A DNA stretch of 64,000 nucleotides from Levilactobacillus suantsaiihabitans. Lineage in GTDB: Bacteria; Bacillota; Bacilli; Lactobacillales; Lactobacillaceae. The notes under the pieces were generated by a model, which was not told the origin of the DNA, did not search any database, and saw nothing but the letters and a program-made list of their open reading frames with translations. The DNA is taken from assembly GCF_004745505.1 (NCBI RefSeq), contig NZ_RKLX01000013.1, forward strand, positions 1 through 64,000, in the 5' to 3' direction. Made by a program: the position numbers and the translations under genes. Shown here in pieces: positions 41,859-49,350 of this stretch (its first letter is position 1; every line of letters starts with the position of its first letter).

Positions 41859-42747
41859 AATTAAGTTGTCCCCGGCGTTGCATGCTCCAGACGTTGGGCA
41901 AGATGACCGCCCCAATGATGATCAGCACGCCGATAATTTGCGGCCAACTGACCGTTTCGCCCAGGATGACAAACGCTACGATGATGGACGATGGCAATTC
42001 CAGCGACGATAAGATGGGACCGATGCCCAGCTCCAGGTAAGGCATGAAGATGGAGTAGGCCACCAGGGGGAAGACCATGGAAAACAGCGCGATCAGCACG
42101 CCCCACTTGATGGTGTTGCCGGTCACCGGCGCCGTCACGATTTGTGGCCCCCACACAATGGAGATCAACAAGAAAGCCCCAATACACAACAACCAGGTCT
42201 TGCTCAAGGCATCCAAATTGTTCCCCAAGCTGGCCGTAAACTGCATGGTACAAGCATACGCGCAGGCTGCTAGGAAACTAAAGAACAAGCCTAGCGGCGA
42301 CAACGCCTGGGTGATGGGAAACAGGCCCGCGGCCAAGACCGTCCCGGCCAGGACCAAGACAATGCTGACGACCTGAACCCGGGATGGCCATTGTCGATGG
42401 ATGATGGATCCCAGTAAGACTGACAGCCAAACGGCCTGCATTAACATGACCGCCGCAGCAGCGACCGGAATTAATTTCAACGACTGAATATAAAAGGTAT
42501 TGGTAAATCCGGAGGCCGTGCCAGCCGCAATCACCAGCAGAATCTGCTTCCAGTTGGTGTGCTGATACCGCAGCCACTGCCGGCGTGCAAAATGGATCAC
42601 GCCGAGAATGATCACAGCGCTGAGAAACGACCAGAACAACAACGGTCCATTGACCACGCCTTCGCGGGCAGCAATCTTAAACAGCGTCGCGGGGATTCCG
42701 AAACTTACCGCGCCTAACCCTACAAATAGGGGTGCTAACTTCTTCAA
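41857..42747 (-). CDS. DMT superfamily (EamA-type) transporter
   Basis: 296 residues with ten membrane helices in two EamA repeats. The first starts LAPLFVGLGAVSFGIPATLF and the second starts ALSPLGLFFSFLAACAYACT. The helix ends PVAAAAVMLMQAVWLS and ILSSLELPSSIIVAFVILGE are typical of the family. It exports amino acids or other metabolites; the substrate is not predictable. The TAG stop is completed by the outer base of the ISL3 remnant, so the original C-terminus may have been slightly longer. Confidence 0.9.
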   Translation of the reverse strand: MKKLAPLFVGLGAVSFGIPATLFKIAAREGVVNGPLLFWSFLSAVIILGVIHFARRQWLRYQHTNWKQILLVIAAGTASGFTNTFYIQSLKLIPVAAAAVMLMQAVWLSVLLGSIIHRQWPSRVQVVSIVLVLAGTVLAAGLFPITQALSPLGLFFSFLAACAYACTMQFTASLGNNLDALSKTWLLCIGAFLLISIVWGPQIVTAPVTGNTIKWGVLIALFSMVFPLVAYSIFMPYLELGIGPILSSLELPSSIIVAFVILGETVSWPQIIGVLIIIGAVILPNVWSMQRRGQLN

Positions 42748-42929
42748 AAACTCACCTCATCTAAAAAACTCACCCTTTCATTATACAACACTGGGTCGGT
42801 TCGTTAGACCCGGAAAAAATCGGCTGACTGATTCACAGGCATTGACTACACCAATTCCCTTGCAGACTTCCCTTGAATCCCCCACTCAGACTCGTATACT
42901 AAAGTTATCATTATGAAAGGGGATTCATC

Positions 42930-43355
42930 ATGAAGAAGATTGTTTACACGACGCTCGCCATTGGCTTGGCGGTGACTGGCCTCGGGGTTGCGAACCCAAC
43001 CATTGCCAGCGCCAAGACGACCTACCTACCTAAAACCGTTCGCAGCCACACTTGGTATCGCCTGACCGATGGTGCCCAAGGCGGCTTCCATGACAAGACG
43101 ACCTTTAAGGGAAACCACTTCACGGTCAAGGTCAAGGGATCCAGTCTGCATTATCACTGGCACTTTACCGGCCTCAAGAAACACACCAAGACCACTTACT
43201 ACGGCCGCTTACACTACTCCAAGAAGCGCTCCGAACTTGTTAAGGTCAAGATTTTCAGTCACAAGCATTTCGATATTATTCCGAAACATGTCTTCCACCT
43301 GGCCGGCAACTACACCGGCAATGAAAGTTACGGCGCCATGATCTTCAAGCGCTAG
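42930..43355 (+). CDS. Small secreted basic protein
   Basis: 141 residues. Residues 1-28 are a signal peptide (MKKIVYTTLAIGLAVTGLGV, likely cut after IASA). The mature part is very rich in Lys, His and Tyr with alternating strands (KTTFKGNHFTVKVKGSSLHY). It resembles the secreted protein at 26382 in size, charge and the LPKxxRxxWYR start, but the two are not close copies. GAAAGGGG precedes the ATG. The function is unknown. Confidence 0.8.
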   Translation: MKKIVYTTLAIGLAVTGLGVANPTIASAKTTYLPKTVRSHTWYRLTDGAQGGFHDKTTFKGNHFTVKVKGSSLHYHWHFTGLKKHTKTTYYGRLHYSKKRSELVKVKIFSHKHFDIIPKHVFHLAGNYTGNESYGAMIFKR

Positions 43356-43501
43356 CCCCACCACGCGACCAGTCACTTGACCCGGCCGCGTTTTTTCATC
43401 CCCTCAACTATGACAAAATTTATAAACGAACAGTGAAATTCCCCATGGCCAGCGACTTTATCCTCCGTTATATTTAAGGTAATTATTTAGTGAGCAAGCA
43501 A

Positions 43502-43516
43502 ATGTAACCGCTACCA
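43502..43516. promoter_or_regulatory. cre site upstream of abfA
   Basis: ATGTAACCGCTACCA fits the CcpA consensus WTGNAANCGNWNNCW at every fixed position. It lies 40 bp ahead of the arabinofuranosidase start, so carbon catabolite repression is expected. Confidence 0.75.
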
Positions 43517-43555
43517 TAAAAGCTCACCACACCATTAAATTTGGAGGTCATACCC

Positions 43556-45058
43556 ATGAAAGGTTCCACGAAGATTCAACCACAAGACGTCATCGCACCG
43601 ATCGACCGGCGCATCTACGGCTCATTCATCGAACAACTGGGCCGCGCAGTGTACACCGGCGTTTACCAACCCGGACACCCGGCTGCGGACGAAGATGGTT
43701 TTCGGACCGACGTGATCAACGCCGTGAAGGAACTCAACGTGCCGCTGATTCGCTACCCCGGCGGGAATTTTCTGTCACAATATCGCTGGGAAGACGGCAT
43801 TGGTCCGAAAGACCAGCGGCCCACACGACTTGACTTGGCTTGGCGCGAAATCGAAACCAATCAATTTGGCCTCCACGAATTCATGAAGTGGGCGGACAAG
43901 GTCAATGCGGTCCCCAACATGGCCGTCAACCTCGGGACCCGCGGGATTCAAGAAGCCGCCGATCTGGTCGAATACTGCAACTTCCCTAAGGGCACCTACC
44001 TGAGCGACCTACGCCGGCAAAACGGGGCGGAACAGCCCTTTGCCATCAAGACCTGGTGCTTAGGCAACGAAATGGATGGTCCGTGGGAAATCGGCGCCAA
44101 GACCGCCAGTGAATACGCCCACCTGGCTAACGAAACGGCCAAGGCCATGCGCCGCGTCGACGATTCGCTGGAACTCGTGGCCTGCGGCAGTTCGTCGATG
44201 GACAACCCGACCTTTGGTGAATGGGAAGAAACCGTGCTCGACGAATGCTACGACAACGTCGATTACCTGTCACTGCACCGCTACTACGGCTATTACAACG
44301 ACGATGACCCGACTGAACTGGACAATTTTTTGGGCAAGAACCTCGACCTCGATGCCTTCATCAAGGGAGTCGTTGCCATGTGTGATGCCGTGAAGGCGCG
44401 CAAACGGTCGACCAAAACTATCAACCTGTCCTTTGACGAATGGAACGTGTGGTACCACTCCAACGATGCCGACACCAAGGTCGAACCGTGGCAAGTCGGT
44501 CCACATTTGCTGGAAGACGTCTACAACTTCGAGGACGCCCTGCTGGTCGGCAGCCTCTTAATGACGCTGTTACGCAACGCCGACCGGGTCAAAATTGCCT
44601 GCCTGGCCCAACTGGTCAACGTGATTGCGCCGATCATGACCGATACCGACGGCGGCGTGTGGAAGCAGTCCATCTTCTTCCCGTTCATGCAGGTCGCTAA
44701 CTACGGTCAAGGCAAGGTCCTGGTCGATCACAGCCAGTCGGCCACCTACAATTCCCGGGAATTCAAGGATATTCCGTACTTAGACACCGTCACGACCTAC
44801 GATGAGGCCAGCCAAACGCTCACGGTCTTTGCCGAAAACAAACACCAGACCGATACGCTGGACTTCGACTTAGATCTGACCGACTTCACGGTCGACCACG
44901 TCATCGATGCCACTCAGTTCTACGGCTACGACGTCAAGGCTGACAACCGTGACGGCAAGATGCAGCTCCAACCACTCGCCGTCAACGCCAGTGGTCACCA
45001 AGCAGCCGTGACGCTACAGCCGCTATCTTGGAACGTCCTGCGGTTCGCTGTTAAATAG
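43556..45058 (+). CDS. abfA: Alpha-L-arabinofuranosidase, GH51
   Basis: 500 residues from ATG 43556, with GGAGG eight bases ahead; the earlier ATG lies before that site. It has the GH51 pattern: DRRIYGSFIEQLGRAVYTGV at the start, VPLIRYPGGNFLSQYRWEDG, the acid/base Glu in WCLGNEMDGPWEIG and the nucleophile Glu in LSFDEWNVWYH. The TIM barrel is followed by a beta-sandwich tail ending PLSWNVLRF. There is no signal peptide, so it works inside the cell on imported arabino-oligosaccharides. No transporter or araBAD genes are adjacent. Confidence 0.96.
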   Translation: MKGSTKIQPQDVIAPIDRRIYGSFIEQLGRAVYTGVYQPGHPAADEDGFRTDVINAVKELNVPLIRYPGGNFLSQYRWEDGIGPKDQRPTRLDLAWREIETNQFGLHEFMKWADKVNAVPNMAVNLGTRGIQEAADLVEYCNFPKGTYLSDLRRQNGAEQPFAIKTWCLGNEMDGPWEIGAKTASEYAHLANETAKAMRRVDDSLELVACGSSSMDNPTFGEWEETVLDECYDNVDYLSLHRYYGYYNDDDPTELDNFLGKNLDLDAFIKGVVAMCDAVKARKRSTKTINLSFDEWNVWYHSNDADTKVEPWQVGPHLLEDVYNFEDALLVGSLLMTLLRNADRVKIACLAQLVNVIAPIMTDTDGGVWKQSIFFPFMQVANYGQGKVLVDHSQSATYNSREFKDIPYLDTVTTYDEASQTLTVFAENKHQTDTLDFDLDLTDFTVDHVIDATQFYGYDVKADNRDGKMQLQPLAVNASGHQAAVTLQPLSWNVLRFAVK

Positions 45059-45085
45059 TCATTTCCAATCACTCGCCATCGAAAT

Positions 45086-45127
45086 TAAACTCACTCACCG
45101 CGTAATTTTGCCGGTGGGTGAGTTTTG
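45086..45127. terminator. Terminator of abfA
   Basis: AAACTCACTCACC pairs with GGTGGGTGAGTTT, followed by TGC. The stem is long and GC-rich in the middle. Confidence 0.8.
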
Positions 45128-45180
45128 CTATCCGCTACTGATACAAACGAAATTCAATCATTTTTTGTAACCCCTAACAC

Positions 45181-45208
45181 AAAAAAGCTTGAGACAACCG
45201 CCCAAGCT
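45181..45208 (-). terminator. Terminator of the SorC-type gene
   Basis: On the minus strand GCTTGGG and CTCAAGC pair around CGGTTGT, followed by TTTTTTG. Confidence 0.75.
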
Positions 45209-45242
45209 CCTTGCGAATGCTACTATGCAATTTACGTGTCAT

Positions 45243-46187
45243 TTACAACCGCAGCAACGCCTTAGCCACCGCCTGGTCCACGATCAACACGTTGGCGTGA
45301 TGGCCTACGAGCGCCGCGTGGATTGGCTGCAATTTGGCCTGACCGCCCGCCACTAAAATGGCGTAGCGCTTCTTACTCAGCCGCTCGAGTGGAATCGACA
45401 CCGTGCGTTGGTCTAAGTCTGGTGCGGCCAAGGCTCCGGTCGCCGTGATGTAGTGGGACAAGACGTCACCCACCGCATCGGTCTGGAGCTGGTGAATCTG
45501 CTGGTCATCCAGATAGCCCGACTGAAACAACATCGCCGTGGGCCGCGTCGTGCCGACCGTGTACAGCGCAATGTCGGCGGCATCCCCCTGCGTCACGACC
45601 TGCTTGATGAATTGGTCGGTCATGGCCAGTTGCTTGATCCGTGCGTCGCTGAACACGATGGGCAGCGGCAAGAGACTCGCCTGCGTGTGAAAGGCCCGGT
45701 TAAATTTCTGAGTGATGTCGGCCGAAAAGTTATCTTCGCTAGAATTGGTCACGCTTCCCTTGAGCTGGACCAACCGGACGTTGCGGTTGTGGCTGGCATG
45801 CAGATGATTGGCCACGGCCTCCATAGTCCGCCCCCAGTTGATGCCAATGGTCACGCCGTCCGTGACGATCTCATCGAGGTAGTCGGCGGTGACGGCTCCC
45901 AACTGTTCCAAAATCCCCTGCTCATCGTAGTTGGCCTGTTCAGCGATCACGACGTCTTTCAGCTGATACTTGGTCCGCAACTGCTCGCGCATGACCCCGG
46001 TATCTTCAAACGGGTCGTGAATGTTGATGGTCACGATGTGGTTGTCGCGCGCTAACTGAAGTGATTTGGACACCGTGGGCCGCGACAGGTCCATCTTGCG
46101 AGCAATCTCTTGTTGGCTCAGGTCATCTTGATAGTAATACCGGCTGACAGCCAAGATCCGTTCGATCTGTTTCTTGGTTAATGCCAT
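45243..46187 (-). CDS. deoR: DeoR (SorC family) deoxynucleoside-responsive repressor
   Basis: 314 residues. The helix-turn-helix is DDLSQQEIARKMDLSRPTVSKSLQLA near residues 21-46. The C-terminal sugar-phosphate domain contains GVTIGINWGRTMEAVANHL and NVRLVQLKGSVTNSSEDNFS, the SorC pattern. It is divergent from deoC, and the two palindromes between them match the Bacillus DeoR operator style, so it is named by analogy with B. subtilis deoR. The inducer would be deoxyribose 5-phosphate. Confidence 0.88.
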   Translation of the reverse strand: MALTKKQIERILAVSRYYYQDDLSQQEIARKMDLSRPTVSKSLQLARDNHIVTINIHDPFEDTGVMREQLRTKYQLKDVVIAEQANYDEQGILEQLGAVTADYLDEIVTDGVTIGINWGRTMEAVANHLHASHNRNVRLVQLKGSVTNSSEDNFSADITQKFNRAFHTQASLLPLPIVFSDARIKQLAMTDQFIKQVVTQGDAADIALYTVGTTRPTAMLFQSGYLDDQQIHQLQTDAVGDVLSHYITATGALAAPDLDQRTVSIPLERLSKKRYAILVAGGQAKLQPIHAALVGHHANVLIVDQAVAKALLRL

Positions 46188-46240
46188 GGGTTTCCCTCCT
46201 TCGTCTGAACAATTTTTGTCGTTAACCTATTCTACCACAC

Positions 46241-46277
46241 TTTACATTTGTTATTTTTATTACTTTACATTTGTAAA
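46241..46277. promoter_or_regulatory. Two DeoR-type operators
   Basis: TTTACATTTGTAAA (46264-46277) is a palindrome, and TTTACATTTGTTA (46241-46253) is a near copy 23 bp away. They lie between the divergent deoR and deoC genes. Confidence 0.75.
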
Positions 46278-46331
46278 AATGAGTGTTAAATTAAGTGGGT
46301 AAATAACTTAACATTGAAAAGAGGAACTCAC

Positions 46332-46982
46332 ATGACCACATTAAATCGCACCATCGACCACACCTTACTGGCCCCAGAAGCCACGCAAGCCGACATCGAC
46401 CGCATCATTCGTGAAGCTAAGGAACACCATTTTCGCTCCGTCATGCTCAACCCTTACTGGGTCGCCTACGCCCATCAACAATTAGCTGATACCGACGTGA
46501 ACACCGACACGGTCATCGGCTTTCCTTTGGGGGCCAACACCACGGCCATCAAGGTTGCCGAGACGAAACAAGCCATCCACGACGGGGTCGACGAGATCGA
46601 CGTGGTCATGAACATCGGTGAATTCAAGAGTGGCCATTTTGCCACCGTGACCAGTGATTTGAAAGCGGTTATTCAAACGGCCCACAACCATGACAAATTG
46701 GCCAAAGTCATCATCGAAACGGCCCTGTTGAGCGATGCTGAAATCACCCAGGCATCTGAGCTCGTGGTCGACGCCGGCGCAGAATTCGTCAAGACCTCCA
46801 CTGGTTTTTCCACCCGCGGCGCCAGCGTCCATGACGTGACTTTGATGAAGCAAGCCGTCGGTGACCGCATCCAAGTCAAGGCGTCCGGCGGCGTCCACAC
46901 TAAGGCAGAAGCCGAAGCCATGCTAGCCGCCGGGGCCACGCGGCTGGGCACCAGCTCAGGCATTGCCGTCGTCAGCGAATAG
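46332..46982 (+). CDS. deoC: Deoxyribose-phosphate aldolase
   Basis: 216 residues from ATG 46332, with GAGGAAC ahead; the earlier ATG at 46314 has no ribosome site. The TIM-barrel pattern is clear: TLNRTIDHTLLAPEATQADI, TVIGFPLGAN, EIDVVMNIG, then the Schiff-base lysine in EFVKTSTGFSTRGA and the second Lys in VKASGGVHT. It splits 2-deoxyribose 5-phosphate to glyceraldehyde 3-phosphate and acetaldehyde. Alone with its repressor, without deoB or nucleoside transporters. Confidence 0.96.
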   Translation: MTTLNRTIDHTLLAPEATQADIDRIIREAKEHHFRSVMLNPYWVAYAHQQLADTDVNTDTVIGFPLGANTTAIKVAETKQAIHDGVDEIDVVMNIGEFKSGHFATVTSDLKAVIQTAHNHDKLAKVIIETALLSDAEITQASELVVDAGAEFVKTSTGFSTRGASVHDVTLMKQAVGDRIQVKASGGVHTKAEAEAMLAAGATRLGTSSGIAVVSE

Positions 46983-47103
46983 CCCACGAAGTTTAACTTG
47001 ACGCCACCGCCACCACGTGCGATACTACTCGTGGTGCCAAACCACGGTGAGGGTACGCGATCGGTGCGCAAGCATTCCGAAGGTCGCCGCACCTCACCAC
47101 AGC

Positions 47104-47133
47104 AGTCTCGAGTAGAACGCGAGGCTGTTTTTA
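47104..47133 (+). terminator. Terminator between deoC and yaaA
   Basis: CAGTCTCG pairs with CGAGGCTG around AGTAGAACG, followed by TTTTTA. Confidence 0.75.
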
Positions 47134-47166
47134 TTTACAAATTTATCTTGAAAAGAAGGCCCCCTC

Positions 47167-47913
47167 GTGAAAATTATCATTGCGCCCGCCAAGAAGATGG
47201 TCGTCGATTCCGACACGTTTGGCATCGACGCGCTCCCCCAATACTTAGCCCAAACGCAACAGCTTCTTGCGGCCCTGCGGCAACTGGATTATCCGGCGGC
47301 CAAGGCGTTGTGGCACTGTAGCGACAAGCTGGCGCGGCCCAACTTCGACTGGCTGCAACGGCTCGACTTGACCCATCAGCTCACTCCGGCGTTGCTGGCC
47401 TTCTCCGGCATTCAGTACCAGTACATGGCCCCGGACCTGTTCACCGCGCCGGCCTTGGCTTACGTGCGGGCCAATTTACGCATTCTGTCGGGCTTTTACG
47501 GCATCTTGCGGCCCTTTGACGGCGTCGTACCCTACCGCTTGGAAATGCAATCTAAGCTCAACGTGGCAGGAAGTCGCAGCTTGTACGACTTCTGGGGCGA
47601 CCGGTTGTATCGCGCGTTGACCCCTAAACCAGAGCCCATCATCAATCTGGCCTCGCAGGAATACGCCAAGGCCATCACGCCTTACCTGCAGCCCGACCAA
47701 CCACTGATCACCGTGGTCTTTGCCAGTTTGGTAGATGGCAAACTCAAGACCAAGGCCACCCTCGCCAAGATGGCCCGCGGCGAAATGGTCCGCTTTCTGG
47801 CCGAACACCAGGCCAACGCCCCGGCGGAGATCCAGGCCTTCGACCACCCCGACTGGGCCTTTGCGCCGGAGCGGTCGACCGCGCGGGAATTGGTGTTTGT
47901 TTATCAAAAATGA
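47167..47913 (+). CDS. yaaA: YaaA family (DUF328) peroxide stress protein
   Basis: 248 residues with a GTG start after AGAAGG. Motifs are as in YaaA: MKIIIAPAKKM at the start, AFSGIQYQYM, RILSGFYGILRPFDGVVPYR and LEMQSKL in the middle, and NLASQEYAKAI. E. coli YaaA binds DNA and limits free iron during peroxide stress. Lactobacilli with little iron still keep it. It has its own terminator and is followed by L copy D. Confidence 0.93.
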   Translation: MKIIIAPAKKMVVDSDTFGIDALPQYLAQTQQLLAALRQLDYPAAKALWHCSDKLARPNFDWLQRLDLTHQLTPALLAFSGIQYQYMAPDLFTAPALAYVRANLRILSGFYGILRPFDGVVPYRLEMQSKLNVAGSRSLYDFWGDRLYRALTPKPEPIINLASQEYAKAITPYLQPDQPLITVVFASLVDGKLKTKATLAKMARGEMVRFLAEHQANAPAEIQAFDHPDWAFAPERSTARELVFVYQK

Positions 47914-47928
47914 CAATCAAAAAACTCA

Positions 47929-47963
47929 CTAGCCCCCTCCGCCGAGAGTCGCTAGTGAGTTTT
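47929..47963 (+). terminator. Terminator of yaaA
   Basis: AAAACTCACTAGC pairs with GCTAGTGAGTTTT around a GC-rich loop, with T on both sides. Confidence 0.88.
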
Positions 47964-47974
47964 ACTTTTGCTTT

Positions 47975-48609
47975 GAAGGTTGCGCCTAAAATTAACGCGT
48001 TGATTGCCGTAACGACGGTGTTCCAACACCTAAAATTGGTGAAACCAGGTGCCTGCGTCAGCCAGGGTTCCACCCGCTCTGAGAAACGGCCCCAGCCTGA
48101 GGGGCGATCTTCCGGTTCGCTTGAAAGCCTGGCAAAAATCACCAGTCTCTCAAGTCGTCCCGCGCTGTAGGCTGAGAAAGGACCTCAGCCTACAGCGCCG
48201 ACACAGCTGGCTCCGCCCTGGCTGCCTCCGGCAAGGTGGAGGTTATCAGTAACACTGTGTTAATGAAGGACTAGTTGTCAACGTAACTCCTATCTGGGGC
48301 TAAGACAACTGTTACTAACACGCACTACCGTAGCCGAGAGTTCGCCAAATATGGGTTCAGCCGTGGGAGTTGCCTTAGCGGCGCGGTTCATGCCGCTTAG
48401 GCAACTGGCGTCTTTGAGACGTGGGTTGCGGCTCAAAGCGAGGCGTCGAGACCGACCTTTGGCTCGGCCCGTCCGCCCCCGCGTTCCAACCCATATTTGG
48501 CGAACGGTAGGCGGCCAGTTCGTATTATGTGGCTGTAAACGACTATTTTTGACGCCATGAGTCGCATGCTAACAGTAGTTTCAGCTGATTGCCGTCTTTC
48601 AACCTTCAG
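47975..48609 (+). mobile_element. L element copy D, full length with target duplication
   Basis: The 635-bp copy is flanked by TTTTGCTTT at 47966-47974 and 48610-48618. The right end is CAACCTTCAG; the left end has lost its first two bases and reads GAAGGTTG. The inner 17-bp arms and hairpins are intact. The right end reaches into the tetR gene: its TGA is now the gene stop, replacing the original last codon and TAA. Confidence 0.93.
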
Positions 48610-49187
48610 TTTTGCTTTGTTAACGCCAACAACCCCTGCATCCCCGACAAATTCAACGCCACCAAGCGTTGGCGAAAGGCCGACTTGGATAGGTCGATCT
48701 GCTTCGTGATGTACAAGCGAAACAGCGTCATCGTGCTGTCGATCAGGAAGTTCACGCCGATTTGGGCATCAGTAGCGCTCAGCTGGTAATCGCGCTGAAA
48801 ATCCGCAGCCATTCCTTCAGCCACGCGATTTTTGACCCGTCGCGATAGGAAACTATAGTCATCTGACGTCAGGATGAACGTGTAAAAGGCCGGTGCCTCG
48901 TCGAAGAACTCCCCCAGCCGTTGCGCCCAGATGCCGGGATGTTCCAACGGTTCGTGGTCGGCTGGCGCTTGGAGCAACAGCGTCAAGAGCTGGTCAGCGA
49001 TTTCTGTGGTGAAACTTTCCGCCAGGTCATCAATCGAGTCAAAATGTAAGTAAAATGTCTTACGATTGATATTGGCTTCATCGGTCAGCTGCTGGACCGT
49101 GATGTCGTGGTACGGATACTGCTGGGCCAGCTTTCTGAAGGCCGCGCGCAGTGCCTGGTTCGTTCGGACAACTCGTCTATCCGTCAT
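48606..49187 (-). CDS. TetR family regulator, C-terminus altered by L copy D
   Basis: 193 residues. The helix-turn-helix is ITVQQLTDEANINRKTFYLHFDSIDDLAE near residues 29-57. The rest matches the TetR_C_8-type ligand domain found in regulators of YhgE/Pip genes. It is divergent from such a gene. Joining the flanks of L copy D shows that the gene once ended LALTKQK and TAA; it now ends LALTKQN with the TGA of the element. The change is one residue, so function should be kept. Confidence 0.92.
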   Translation of the reverse strand: MTDRRVVRTNQALRAAFRKLAQQYPYHDITVQQLTDEANINRKTFYLHFDSIDDLAESFTTEIADQLLTLLLQAPADHEPLEHPGIWAQRLGEFFDEAPAFYTFILTSDDYSFLSRRVKNRVAEGMAADFQRDYQLSATDAQIGVNFLIDSTMTLFRLYITKQIDLSKSAFRQRLVALNLSGMQGLLALTKQN

Positions 49188-49350
49188 CTAATCCCTCCCG
49201 TTAAACCCCAGATGTGGCGAAAGTGAGGTTTAATCCTCAAAGTGCTCATATCTGTTGTGGACGCTTGGCCACTCCCTGCGTATGCTTTACCCACAAATGA
49301 GGCAGATCCTTTGCCCATAGAATACCACAACAGTTAGGGGGGCGTCGCCG

